A stretch of 55,439 bases of DNA, taken from NCBI GenBank assembly GCA_947166445.1, contig CAMVED010000007.1:1-55439 (forward strand), given 5' to 3'. Of the stretch, positions 33,393 through 41,860 are shown one piece after another. Source of the stretch: an uncultured Mycoplasmatota bacterium. Its GTDB lineage: Bacteria > Bacillota_I > Bacilli_A > RF39 > UBA660. Positions within the stretch are counted from its first letter, which is position 1. The number at the start of each line of letters is the position of its first letter. Under the pieces are notes generated by a model. It made no database searches, was not told the origin of the DNA, and worked only from the letters and a program-made list of their open reading frames with translations. Made by a program: the position numbers and the translations under genes.

Positions 33393-34589
33393 GTGAATAG
33401 AGAAGACTTTGAAATGTTAAAACAAGATATTATATATTTTGATAATAGTGCTACTACACTTAAACCAAAATCTGTAGTTGACTCAATAACTGATTATTAT
33501 ACGAAATTTACTTCAAATGCACATAGAGGTGATTATAAAACTAGTTTAAAAGTTGATACATTATATGAAGGAACTCGTGATAAGGTTAAAGATTTTTTAA
33601 ATGCTGAATCTTCTAATGAAATAGTGTTTACAAGTGGAACTACTAATTCTTTAAATATGGTTGTATTTGGTTTTGCTAAATATAATTTAAAACCAGGGGA
33701 CGAAGTAATAATAACTAAAACTGAACATGCTTCAAATGTTTTGCCTTGGCTTGAACTTGCTGATGAATTGGGTATTAGGATTAAATATGCACCTTTAGAT
33801 GAAAATCTAAAACTTCGAACTGAGGATTTACTAAAAGTCATTACTCCAAATACTAAAATAGTATCTCTTGCTCATGTAACTAATACTGTTGGAGATATAC
33901 GTGATCTTGAGGGAATAGGTAAAATGTTAAAGGAAAGAAATATTTATTTTGTAGTTGATGCTGCTCAAAGTGCAGGTCATAGAAAAATAGATGTACAAAA
34001 AATGAATATAGATTTTTTAGCATTTTCTGCTCATAAAATGTGTGGTCCGACTGGAACTGGAGTGTTATATGGTAAAGAAAAATTGTTAGAAAAAATGAGG
34101 CCTATAAATTATGGCGGAGGCATGAACAATTTTTTTGAAAGCGATGGATCGAGAGAATATAAAAGTATTCCAACTTTATTTGAAGCAGGTACTCAAAATA
34201 TTGAGGGGGTTATAGGACTTGGTGCTGCTATAGATTATTTAGAAGCAATCGGTTTTGACGAAATAGAAAAACATGAAAAAGAATTAAGAGATTATTTAAT
34301 AGATAAATTATCTACTATAGAAAATATTGATGTTTTAAATAAAAATTCTGAAGCAGGTAACGTTTTATTTAATATAAAAGGAATTTTTCCGCAAGATACT
34401 GCAATTTACCTTGATCACTATAATATTTGTGTTAGAGCAGGTAATCATTGCGCTAAACTTTTAAAGGAAGAACTTGGAATAAAGAATACTTGCAGAATTT
34501 CATTATATTTATATAATACAAAAGAGGAAATAGATAAACTAATTGAAACTTTAAAAAACTCTAAAAACATATTTGAAGTGGTGATATAG
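33393..34589 (+). CDS. sufS: Cysteine desulfurase SufS
   Basis: A 398-residue class II cysteine desulfurase. The PLP lysine is in LAFSAHKMCGPTGTGVLYG, the substrate cysteine loop is VRAGNHCAKLL, and FDNSATTLKPKSVVD and VDAAQSAGHRKIDVQ complete the pattern. It provides persulfide sulfur to SufU. The GTG start follows GGAGGTGAT. Confidence 0.97.
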   Translation: MNREDFEMLKQDIIYFDNSATTLKPKSVVDSITDYYTKFTSNAHRGDYKTSLKVDTLYEGTRDKVKDFLNAESSNEIVFTSGTTNSLNMVVFGFAKYNLKPGDEVIITKTEHASNVLPWLELADELGIRIKYAPLDENLKLRTEDLLKVITPNTKIVSLAHVTNTVGDIRDLEGIGKMLKERNIYFVVDAAQSAGHRKIDVQKMNIDFLAFSAHKMCGPTGTGVLYGKEKLLEKMRPINYGGGMNNFFESDGSREYKSIPTLFEAGTQNIEGVIGLGAAIDYLEAIGFDEIEKHEKELRDYLIDKLSTIENIDVLNKNSEAGNVLFNIKGIFPQDTAIYLDHYNICVRAGNHCAKLLKEELGIKNTCRISLYLYNTKEEIDKLIETLKNSKNIFEVVI

Positions 34590-35021
34590 ATGGAAAAAGA
34601 ATTAAGAAGAGAGATAATATTAGATAACTATCAAAATCCTTATAATAAAAAGACAATAGAAGATAGTTCTTATATAAAAATAAATACTAATAATGAATCT
34701 TGTATAGATAATTTAGATATTTATTTTAAAGTTGAAGGTGGTTTTATAAAAGATGCTGGTTTCAATGGAGAAGCCTGTGCAATTTCTACAAGTGCTACTT
34801 CTATAATGTTAAGGGGTTTGATAGGAAAATCTATTAGCGAGGTAAAAGAGCTTCTTAAAAATTATATTAATATGATAAACGAAAAAGAATATGATCAAGA
34901 TCTTTTAAAAGAGCTTAATGTTTATGATGAAATATATCTTCAACCTAATAGAAAAAACTGTGCTTTACTTCCTGCTAGAGCTGTAGAAAAAATGTTAAAG
35001 GAAATAGAAAATGCAGGTTAA
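34590..35021 (+). CDS. sufU: Zinc-dependent sulfurtransferase SufU
   Basis: A 143-residue IscU-like SufU. The conserved cysteines are in NESCID, FNGEACAISTSATS and NRKNCALLPARA, as in zinc-binding SufU. It shuttles sulfur from SufS to the SufBCD scaffold. It directly follows sufS (no gap) and overlaps sufB by 11 bases. Confidence 0.95.
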   Translation: MEKELRREIILDNYQNPYNKKTIEDSSYIKINTNNESCIDNLDIYFKVEGGFIKDAGFNGEACAISTSATSIMLRGLIGKSISEVKELLKNYINMINEKEYDQDLLKELNVYDEIYLQPNRKNCALLPARAVEKMLKEIENAG

Positions 35022-36318
35022 GGGTTTATCAGAAGAAAAAGTAAGGCAAATATCTAAGCAAAAAAATGAAGATGAAAAAACATTAGAATTTCGTTTAAAA
35101 TGTTATAAAAAATTTAAAGAATTAGACCTTCCAAATTTTGGACCTGAAATAAATATTGATTTTGATAGTATAGTTTATTATAAATCAAGTGAAGACAATC
35201 TAACAGATGATTGGGGTAAAATAAACTTAGAGACAAAAAAAGAATTAGATTCTTTAGGTGTTCCTCAGTCAGAAGAGTATTTAGATGGTATTGGAGTTCA
35301 ATATCAAAGTGAAGTAATTTATCATAATATGCTAAAAGAACTTGAAGAAAAACATGTAATATTTACTTCAATTGAAAATGCTTTTAAGAATCATCGAGAT
35401 TTGATAGATAAATATTTCAGTAAAATAGTAAAACCGGAAGAGAATAAATTTACAGCACTTAATGGAGCAGTATTCTCTGGAGGTAGTTTTATCTATATTC
35501 CCAAAAACACAAAACTAGATAGACCTCTTCAAAGTTATTTTAGAATTAATTCAAAAGATTTAGGACAATTTGAAAGAACATTGATTATAGTAGATGACAA
35601 TAGTAGTCTTCACTATGTCGAGGGGTGTACTGCTAAAAACTATTCTAGTTCTAATTTACATGCTGCTGTAGTAGAAATATATGTGGGAAAAAATAGTACT
35701 TGTAGATATTCTACTATTCAAAACTGGGCTACTAATGTATATAATTTAGTAACTAAAAGAGCTTTAGTTGAAGAAAACGGAACAATGGAATGGATTGATG
35801 GTAATGTTGGCTCATTTAAAACAATGAAGTATCCTTGTTGTGTCCTAAAGGGAGATAATTCAAAAGGCACTTGTATAACTATAAGTGTAGCAAGAAAAGG
35901 TCAACATCAAGATAGCGGAGCTAAAATGATTCATATAGGTAAAAATACTACAAGTAATATTGTTTCTAAAAGTATTGCATCAAATGGAGGCAAATCAGAC
36001 TTCAGAAGTCTTGTAGATATAAAGAAAAATGCAATTAATTCAGAATCAATAGTAAAATGTGATACTCTTATTTTAGACAAAGAATCTAGTAGTGATACAT
36101 ATCCTACTAATAGGGTAGCTAATAAAACAAGTAATATTGAACACGAGGCTACTGTTTCTAAAATAAGTGAAGAAAAACTATTCTATTTAATGAGTAGAGG
36201 CATTCCAAAAGAAAGAGCTATAGAAATGATAGTACTAGGGTTTACTGATAGATTTAAACAAGAACTTCCTATGGAGTATGCTGTAGAATTAAATCAATTA
36301 TTGAGACAAAATTTATAA
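35011..36318 (+). CDS. sufB: Fe-S scaffold protein SufB
   Basis: A 435-residue SufB of near-normal length. NGAVFSGGSFIYIPKNTKLD, YVEGCTAKNYSSSNLHAAVV, RYSTIQNWATNVYNLVTKRA and the C-terminal SRGIPKERAIEMIVLGFTD are all family motifs. It forms the assembly scaffold with SufC and SufD. The operon has no obvious terminator until 36378. Confidence 0.97.
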   Translation: MQVKGLSEEKVRQISKQKNEDEKTLEFRLKCYKKFKELDLPNFGPEINIDFDSIVYYKSSEDNLTDDWGKINLETKKELDSLGVPQSEEYLDGIGVQYQSEVIYHNMLKELEEKHVIFTSIENAFKNHRDLIDKYFSKIVKPEENKFTALNGAVFSGGSFIYIPKNTKLDRPLQSYFRINSKDLGQFERTLIIVDDNSSLHYVEGCTAKNYSSSNLHAAVVEIYVGKNSTCRYSTIQNWATNVYNLVTKRALVEENGTMEWIDGNVGSFKTMKYPCCVLKGDNSKGTCITISVARKGQHQDSGAKMIHIGKNTTSNIVSKSIASNGGKSDFRSLVDIKKNAINSESIVKCDTLILDKESSSDTYPTNRVANKTSNIEHEATVSKISEEKLFYLMSRGIPKERAIEMIVLGFTDRFKQELPMEYAVELNQLLRQNL

Positions 36319-36377
36319 AAAAATTTAAAAAGTATCAAACAAAAGTATTAACATTGTTTAATATATACAAATATAAA

Positions 36378-36399
36378 AAATCCTATAAGGATTTTTTTA
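36378..36399 (+). terminator. Terminator of the suf operon
   Basis: AAATCC (36378-36383) pairs with GGATTT around TATAA, and a T run follows. Confidence 0.75.
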
Positions 36400-36489
36400 T
36401 TTGTTTTAAAAAACTAGTTTGAATAGTTAAAATATACTGTTTGCAAAAGATTTTGATACATTTTATAGTATCAAAAAAGGAGGTGAATT

Positions 36490-36825
36490 ATGCTTAATCA
36501 AATCATTTTAGTAGGGCGTTTAGTAAGAGATCCTGAAGTAAAAAAAGCTAAAAATGGTAATACTTATTCTCATATTACTTTGGCAGTACCTCGTAGCTAT
36601 AAAAATGTAAATGGTGAATACGAAACAGATTTTATTGATTGTACACTTTGGCAACTTATGGCTACTAATACTAAAGAGTATTGTAAAAAAGGTGATATAG
36701 TTGGCGTTAAAGGAAGAGTGGAATCAAAAGTATATGAAAAAGATGATGAAAAAAGATATATAACTGAAATAATTGCAGAAAAAGTAACTTTTCTTTCATC
36801 AAATAAACAAGCAGAAGAAGGATAA
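36490..36825 (+). CDS. ssb: Single-stranded DNA-binding protein, short
   Basis: A 111-residue OB-fold SSB (NQIILVGRLVRDPEVKKAKN, SHITLAVPRSYKNVNGEYET, WQLMATNTKEYCKKGDIVGV). The glycine/proline-rich linker and the acidic DDDIPF tail that recruits partner proteins in housekeeping SSB are absent, so it resembles the short accessory or competence SSB type. The RBS is AAAGGAGGTGA. The last third of the gene is repeated 1,076 bases downstream. Confidence 0.92.
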   Translation: MLNQIILVGRLVRDPEVKKAKNGNTYSHITLAVPRSYKNVNGEYETDFIDCTLWQLMATNTKEYCKKGDIVGVKGRVESKVYEKDDEKRYITEIIAEKVTFLSSNKQAEEG

Positions 36826-36838
36826 TCTTCTGCTTTTT
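36709..36838 (+). repeat. Direct repeat copy 1 (ssb 3' end)
   Basis: The 3' end of ssb with its terminator. It matches 37785-37914 with only two or three differences over about 125 bases, at a constant offset of 1,076. Confidence 0.95.
36810..36838 (+). terminator. Terminator of ssb
   Basis: GCAGAAGA and TCTTCTGC arms spanning the stop codon, followed by TTTTT. The same hairpin is present in the duplicated copy near 37886-37914. Confidence 0.8.
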
Positions 36839-36878
36839 AAAAGGAGGTGAGTTGTCTTAAAAAATAGACCAACTGAAA

Positions 36879-37346
36879 ATGAATAAATTAGAAACAATTA
36901 ATAAAGTTTTTGAAGGACATGAGATAAGAAGTATTTGGAACGAAAAAAAACAAGATTATTACTTCAGTGTTGTTGATATAATTGCTGTTTTGACTAATAC
37001 TAAAATTCCTAGAAATTATTGGAGTGATTTAAAAAGAAAACTAATAATAGAAGGAAGTGAAGTGCACGAAAAAATCGTGCAGTTGAAATTAGTATCAAAA
37101 GATGGCAAAAGACGTTTAACTGATACATTAGATACAAAAGGAATAAAAAAAGAATCATTGAGAGATAATATGACAGATATAGAGATAATACTAACAGATT
37201 TTGGAGAAATTGCTACTAGAGATATAGCAATTAATGAAAAACCACAAGGTTTAAAAGAAAACATTGAAGTAGCAAAAAGAGGAGGTAGTATTTCTAAAAC
37301 AACTAAAGAATTATATGAAAAAGAGACTACTATTAAATTGAATTAA
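36879..37346 (+). CDS. Internally deleted Bro-N (phage antirepressor-type) protein
   Basis: A 155-residue protein. Residues 5-85 match the Bro-N domain (DYYFSVVDIIAVLTNTKIPR, YWSDLKRKLIIEG). The usual continuation RLTDTLDTKGI is followed directly by KKESLRDNMTDIEIILTDFG and AKRGGSISKTTKELYEKET. That second part normally comes more than 100 residues later in full-length relatives. The junction falls at KGI, a sequence that in relatives precedes both segments, so an in-frame deletion by short homology is likely. Bro-N proteins act as DNA-binding or antirepressor proteins in phages. The start is weakly supported; an AAAGGAGGTGAG 38 bases upstream is not correctly spaced. Confidence 0.75.
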   Translation: MNKLETINKVFEGHEIRSIWNEKKQDYYFSVVDIIAVLTNTKIPRNYWSDLKRKLIIEGSEVHEKIVQLKLVSKDGKRRLTDTLDTKGIKKESLRDNMTDIEIILTDFGEIATRDIAINEKPQGLKENIEVAKRGGSISKTTKELYEKETTIKLN

Positions 37347-37385
37347 TATCTTTAAATTGTTATAATGATACTAAAGGTGAGGGTA

Positions 37386-37721
37386 ATGAAAAATACTAAA
37401 GATATTTATAATAAGTTATTGGAAGAGTATTCAGATTGGAAGATTGAGTTAGACAATAATAATATAACTTTGGAAAAAGATATGTTTTATATATATGCAA
37501 ATGAAGATATGGTTGGCATAAATAAAAAGTATAACATTTTAGGGTTTTTAGATGGCCATAGGCATCCAACTTCATTTGAAAATATGTATAATGATATTGT
37601 CTATTATATTACTAATAAAGATATATTGCTAAAAAAGCAAATACGAAAAGATAGAGTGTGTGTGGTTTTATTAGTGATTATATTAGTGTTGTTTATTGTA
37701 CTAAGTTTTATAGTGAACTAA
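37386..37721 (+). CDS. Small protein with C-terminal membrane helix, unrecognised
   Basis: A 111-residue protein from the ATG at 37386 (AAAGGTGAGGG upstream). Residues 1-80 are soluble and charged (IYNKLLEEYSDWKIELDNNN, GFLDGHRHPTSFENMYNDI). The end is a single hydrophobic helix (VVLLVIILVLFIVLSFIV) after a basic stretch, so the protein is probably tail-anchored. I do not recognise the family. It lies with the Bro-N gene between the two copies of the ssb repeat. Confidence 0.65.
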   Translation: MKNTKDIYNKLLEEYSDWKIELDNNNITLEKDMFYIYANEDMVGINKKYNILGFLDGHRHPTSFENMYNDIVYYITNKDILLKKQIRKDRVCVVLLVIILVLFIVLSFIVN

Positions 37722-37784
37722 TTATTTATTATCAGTTTTTGATTTAGTACTAAAGGTACAGACCAAATTCCATTAATTTCAGTA

Positions 37785-37914
37785 AAAGGAAGAGTGGAAT
37801 CAAAAGTATATGAAAAAGATGATGAAAAAAAGTATATAACTGAAATAATTGCAGAAAAAGTAACTTTTCTTTCATCAAATAAACAAGCAGAAGAAGGATA
37901 ATCTTCTGTTTTTA
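37785..37914 (+). repeat. Direct repeat copy 2 (ssb 3' fragment)
   Basis: A truncated copy of the ssb 3' end and terminator lacking the gene's first two thirds. A K-R to K-K change and a final C to T are among the few differences. It marks the right end of the inserted Bro-N/orphan segment. Confidence 0.95.
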
Positions 37915-37997
37915 CTTATTTACACATATAATTTTTTATCAGTCAATTTTATTGTTTTTTAAAAGTTTGTCTAGTATAATTATATATGGAGGATTCT

Positions 37998-39083
37998 ATG
38001 GAAAAAGTTATATATAATGTATTGAAAAAGTTAGAGGACAACAACTATGAATCTTATATTGTTGGAGGTTATGTTAGAGATAAACTTTTAGGAAAAAAGG
38101 GTTTTGATATTGATATAACTACTAAGGCTAGGCCTAAAGAAGTCCTTGAACTTTTTCCGGATTTTGATGTCAAATTACATGAATATGGTAATGTTTCTTT
38201 TGAAACTGATAATTATAAGTTTGATATAACTACGTTTAGAAAAGATATAAAATATAAAGATAGAAGAAAACCTGAATGTATTGAATATATAGATTCTCTT
38301 GAAGAAGATCTTGTAAGAAGAGATTTTACAATAAACTCCATATGTATGAATATAAATGATAAAATAATTGATTTATATAATGGTAGAAAAGATTTAAAAA
38401 AGCGAATAATTCGCAGTATTGGTGATCCTTATAAAAAAACAGAAGAAGATGCACTTCGTATGCTAAGGGCGGTTAGGTTTGCTAGTGTTTTTAAATTTAA
38501 TATAGAGCCAGAATTAAAGAAAGCTATTGTAAAAAACAAAGAATTATTAAAAATCCTGTCATATGAGCGAAAAAGAGAGGAACTCAATAAAATATTTTGT
38601 TCTAAGCACAAAAAATATGGGATTCAATTATTAAAAGATTTAGGACTTATTGAATCTCTTGATTTAAAAGATATAGAATATGCTTTATCTACTAATGATT
38701 TAATAGGTATATGGGCTATGATTACAGACGTAGATTATGCATTTACTAAAAATGAAAAGGAATTAATCAAAAAGATTAAAACTTTAATGAATGAAGATAT
38801 AAATGATCCTATAGTCCAGTATAATTATGGTAGTTATTGTGTTTCAGTAGTTAGTGATTTAAAAGGATTGAACACTAAAAGAGTAATGGCAGGTTACGAC
38901 AAACTACCTATAAAAGATAGAAATGAAATAGCAATTACAGTAGACGAAATATGTAATATTTTAGAAAAAGAACCCGATAAATTTTTAAAGGACATTTTTA
39001 CTGATATAGAAGTTTTAATACTTAAGGGGATAATAAAAAATGATAACAATGTATTAAAAGAATATATAAAACAAGTTTATTAA
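37998..39083 (+). CDS. cca: CCA-adding tRNA nucleotidyltransferase
   Basis: A 361-residue class II enzyme. It has the nucleotidyltransferase motifs YIVGGYVRDKLLG and FDIDITT, EEDLVRRDFTINSICMN, DLYNGRKDLKKRIIRSIGDP, and the EDALRMLRAVRFA helix. It adds or repairs the tRNA 3' CCA. The start at 37998 is set by GGAGG; the upstream ATG at 37986 overlaps that RBS. Confidence 0.95.
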   Translation: MEKVIYNVLKKLEDNNYESYIVGGYVRDKLLGKKGFDIDITTKARPKEVLELFPDFDVKLHEYGNVSFETDNYKFDITTFRKDIKYKDRRKPECIEYIDSLEEDLVRRDFTINSICMNINDKIIDLYNGRKDLKKRIIRSIGDPYKKTEEDALRMLRAVRFASVFKFNIEPELKKAIVKNKELLKILSYERKREELNKIFCSKHKKYGIQLLKDLGLIESLDLKDIEYALSTNDLIGIWAMITDVDYAFTKNEKELIKKIKTLMNEDINDPIVQYNYGSYCVSVVSDLKGLNTKRVMAGYDKLPIKDRNEIAITVDEICNILEKEPDKFLKDIFTDIEVLILKGIIKNDNNVLKEYIKQVY

Positions 39084-39095
39084 GGAGGTTTTGGT

Positions 39096-39734
39096 ATGAA
39101 AAGTAAAAAACTTTTAGATATGATTAAAACAAGTGATTTAATTATACCTAGTGTTTTACTAATGAATTATAAGGATTTAAAAATTAATGAGAAAGAATTA
39201 ATTTTTTTATCAATGCTTATGTCATCTGATAATGATATCATTTTTGATCCGGTTTATTTTAGTCAAAGACTTAGTTTTGAGCTAAACGAAATAATGGAAA
39301 TTATATCTAATCTTAGTACAAAAAATTATCTTGAAATAAATGTAAAGAAAGAAAATAACAAGATGAAAGAATACTTAAATATAGCACCTTTTTATGAAAA
39401 ACTGCTTTTAATGATTATTGATGAAGAAGTAGAAAACACTCAAGAATCTACTATATATAGTACAATTGAAGAAGAGTTTGGAAGAACTTTATCTCCAATT
39501 GAGTATGAGACAATAAGTGGATGGCTTAATGCTAAAATAGATGAAGGATTGATAAAAGAAGCATTAAAAGAGGCTGTATTAAACGGAGTTAATAATCTTA
39601 AATATATTGATAAAATATTATATGAATGGACTAAAAAAGGTTATAAAAAAGCGCAAGATGTAAGGAAAAAGCAAAAAAAAGAGCCTGAAGAAATCGACTT
39701 ATTTGAATATAACTGGTTGGATGAAAATGATTAA
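39096..39734 (+). CDS. dnaD: DnaD-like primosomal protein
   Basis: A 212-residue protein with an N-terminal winged-helix region (KINEKELIFLSMLMS, YFSQRLSFELNEIMEIISNL) and a C-terminal DnaD/DnaB helical domain (IEEEFGRTLSPIEYETISGW, IKEALKEAVLNGVNNLKYID). DnaD helps load the replicative helicase with DnaB and DnaI. Its place next to nth is conserved in Bacilli. The RBS is AAGGAGG. Confidence 0.93.
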   Translation: MKSKKLLDMIKTSDLIIPSVLLMNYKDLKINEKELIFLSMLMSSDNDIIFDPVYFSQRLSFELNEIMEIISNLSTKNYLEINVKKENNKMKEYLNIAPFYEKLLLMIIDEEVENTQESTIYSTIEEEFGRTLSPIEYETISGWLNAKIDEGLIKEALKEAVLNGVNNLKYIDKILYEWTKKGYKKAQDVRKKQKKEPEEIDLFEYNWLDEND

Positions 39735-40332
39735 TGAAGTATTATCTTATTTAGAAGAACTTATACCTAATCCAAAATGCGAATTAAATTATAATAAGGA
39801 TTATGAACTATTAATAGCAGTCATGCTTAGTGCACAGACAACTGATAAAAGAGTGAATATTGTTACAAAAGAACTGTTTTCGAAATACGATAATCTAGAC
39901 AAACTATCCAATGCATCTTTAAAAGATATTGAATCTATAGTAAAGACGTTAGGTAATTATACAAAAAAGAGTAAAGCAGTGATAGAAATAGCAAAACAGG
40001 TAAAAGAGTGGGGTTATGTTCCGAATAACAGAGGACTTTTAGAATTATTGCCAATGGTAGGAAGAAAAACTGTTAGTGTTTTTTTAAGTGAAATCTATCA
40101 TGAACCAAATATAGCAGTAGATACTCACGTTGAAAGAGTATCGAAAAGATTGGGATTAGCTAGGAAAAATGCGAATGTTTTAGAGGTGGAACGTTCTTTG
40201 AAAAGAAAAGTTCCTAAAGATTTGTGGTGTGATACTCATCTTAGAATGGTTCACTTTGGTAGGTATTATTGTACTGCAAAAAGACCTAATTGTGAAACTT
40301 GTAAATTAAATAGTATTTGTAATTATAAATAA
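39727..40332 (+). CDS. nth: Endonuclease III (DNA glycosylase/AP lyase)
   Basis: About 201 residues. The helix-hairpin-helix motif LLPMVGRKTVSVFLSE carries the catalytic lysine, VDTHVERVSKRLG carries the catalytic aspartate, and the 4Fe-4S ligands are C-x6-C-x2-C-x5-C in CTAKRPNCETCKLNSIC. It removes oxidised pyrimidines. It overlaps the dnaD stop; the exact ATG (39721 or 39727) is uncertain. Confidence 0.95.
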   Translation: MINEVLSYLEELIPNPKCELNYNKDYELLIAVMLSAQTTDKRVNIVTKELFSKYDNLDKLSNASLKDIESIVKTLGNYTKKSKAVIEIAKQVKEWGYVPNNRGLLELLPMVGRKTVSVFLSEIYHEPNIAVDTHVERVSKRLGLARKNANVLEVERSLKRKVPKDLWCDTHLRMVHFGRYYCTAKRPNCETCKLNSICNYK

Positions 40333-40345
40333 TAAAGGAGGACAT

Positions 40346-41218
40346 ATGTTAAAAATAGGATCACATGTATCGTTTAGAAAAGATATGCAGCTTCTTGGTT
40401 CTTTAGAAGAAGCTCTCTCTTATGGGAGCACAACATTTATGTTTTATACTGGAGCACCTCAAAATACAAATAGGATTCCTTTAAATAAAGAATTAACAGA
40501 AAAAGCAAAAAACAAAATGATAGAAAGTGGTATTGATATAAACGATATAATAATTCATGCTCCATATATTATTAATTTAGCTAATTCAGATGAAAATAAA
40601 TATAATTTTTCAATAAGTTTTTTAAAACAAGAATGTAAAAGATGCGAAGAACTTGGAGTTAATAAATTAGTCCTTCATCCTGGGTCACATGTAGGTCTTG
40701 GGGAAGAAGTCGGTTTAAACAATATTATTAATGCTTTAAATGAGATACTTCCTACTACAAAGACAACGATATTACTAGAGACAATGGCAGGAAAGGGAAC
40801 AGAACTTGGTGTTAGCTTAGATCAAATTAAAACAATAATAGATGGTGTTAATTATAAAAACATTGGTATTTGCTTAGATACCTGTCACTTATCTGATGCA
40901 GGTTATGATATGAGTAAATTTGATGATTTTTTGGATAGTTTGAACAACTTAGGACTATTAGATCTAGTAGGATGTATTCATGTAAATGATAGTAAAAATC
41001 CTATGGGAGCTCATAAAGATAGACATGAAAATATAGGATTTGGTTATATAGGATTTGATAATTTAATTAAAATAATCTATAATGACAAGTTAAGAAACAT
41101 TTCTAAAATATTAGAAACTCCTTATGTAGAAGAGTTTCCTCCTTATAAATATGAGATAGAAATGATTAGAAACAAAGAGTTTGATGAGGGCTTAAAAAAT
41201 AAAATTAAAAAAAATTAA
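40346..41218 (+). CDS. nfo: Endonuclease IV (AP endonuclease)
   Basis: A 290-residue TIM-barrel enzyme. The metal ligands are in IGSHVSF, IHAPYIINLA, LVLHPGSHVGLG, ILLETMAGKGTELG, CLDTCHLSDAGYD and GAHKDRHENIGFG. It cuts DNA 5' of abasic sites. Pairing with nth makes a small base-excision repair cluster. The RBS is AAAGGAGG, and a terminator follows. Confidence 0.96.
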   Translation: MLKIGSHVSFRKDMQLLGSLEEALSYGSTTFMFYTGAPQNTNRIPLNKELTEKAKNKMIESGIDINDIIIHAPYIINLANSDENKYNFSISFLKQECKRCEELGVNKLVLHPGSHVGLGEEVGLNNIINALNEILPTTKTTILLETMAGKGTELGVSLDQIKTIIDGVNYKNIGICLDTCHLSDAGYDMSKFDDFLDSLNNLGLLDLVGCIHVNDSKNPMGAHKDRHENIGFGYIGFDNLIKIIYNDKLRNISKILETPYVEEFPPYKYEIEMIRNKEFDEGLKNKIKKN

Positions 41219-41220
41219 AA

Positions 41221-41252
41221 AAATGTCAAAAAAAGTATTGACATTTTTTTTT
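41221..41252 (+). terminator. Terminator after nfo
   Basis: AAATGTC (41221-41227) pairs with GACATTT (41240-41246) around an A-rich loop, and T's follow. The right arm also contains TTGACA, a possible -35 box. Confidence 0.75.
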
Positions 41253-41714
41253 AAGGGTAGTAACATATAATTATCTAATAGAGAGCATATCAGTAAGAAT
41301 TAGTTTTCGAATTAGTTTTTACTTAGTGGTCCTTTAGATTTATAATTTATTATTATTCTAAACTTCGGTTTTCTATAATAGTTTATTATTTATCTTATTA
41401 GATTTATAGTTTATTGTTTTTTAGAGTTTCGGCTTTAATTAATAATTTATTATTTATCTTTCAATATTATGATTTGTTGTTTTTTAGAGTTTTGACTTTA
41501 AATTATGACTTATTATAATGGCGAAGCTGTTATTCGTAATGGCTTCATTATACAAATATTTTTGGTTTTATATGTGCAAACATATTTAATTAATTGTATT
41601 TGTTTGTGACTACTATGCGTTTTCTTACATCTATTAGATTTGTGATCATAAGAGCGTTGTAAGAGATTTTGTATAAGCTTTTGATAGGGTCTTATATAGA
41701 ATGATTAAGCTCAA
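41253..41714. other. Long non-coding stretch, possible structured RNA
   Basis: No ORF with a start and RBS is visible in this stretch of about 460 bases. It contains three imperfect 64-bp repeats, a hairpin built on GAAGC (41523-41527 area) and GCTTC, a TATAAT at 41266-41271 near its left end, and a terminator at its right end (41715-41755). This fits a transcribed RNA of about 480 bases. I cannot match it to a known RNA class. Confidence 0.35.
41335..41522 (+). repeat. Three imperfect tandem repeats of 64 bp
   Basis: Units at 41335-41398, 41399-41462 and about 41463-41522. Each has TAGATTTATA-like sequence, then TTTAGAGTTTCGGCTTTAA or a variant, then TTTATTATTTATCTT. Units 1 and 2 have exactly 64-base spacing; unit 3 diverges at its end. 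Confidence 0.75.
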
Positions 41715-41755
41715 GAAAAAGTAGGTGTTCTATCAAGCATCTACTTTTTCTTTGC
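41715..41755 (+). terminator. Strong terminator at the end of the non-coding stretch
   Basis: GAAAAAGTAG (41715-41724) pairs with CTACTTTTTC (41741-41750). No protein gene lies directly upstream, which supports an RNA transcript ending here. Confidence 0.7.
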
Positions 41756-41812
41756 AATAGAAAATACTTTACATCACAGCTTAGAATAACTAATTGTATT
41801 ATAAATATTGAT

Positions 41813-41848
41813 AAAAAAAATCTTGGTAATTAACCAAGATTTTTTTTA
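41813..41848. terminator. Bidirectional terminator before the DUF975 gene end
   Basis: A-run plus TCTTGGT, a 5-base loop and ACCAAGA plus T-run: a perfect hairpin with A8 and T8 flanks that works on both strands. Confidence 0.85.
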
Positions 41849-41860
41849 GAATAATTATTC

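Noticed and set aside
36490-36825. Housekeeping ssb with C-terminal tail lost by frameshift
   Set aside because: No tail-like sequence follows in any frame and a proper terminator overlaps the stop, so a short SSB is more likely.
41230-41271. TTGACA...TATAAT as a standard promoter after nfo
   Set aside because: The spacer is 22 bases, too long for a normal sigma-A promoter; only the -10 box is used as weak support for a transcript.
41335-41522. CRISPR array
   Set aside because: The 64-bp units are contiguous imperfect repeats without unique spacers, and no cas gene is present.
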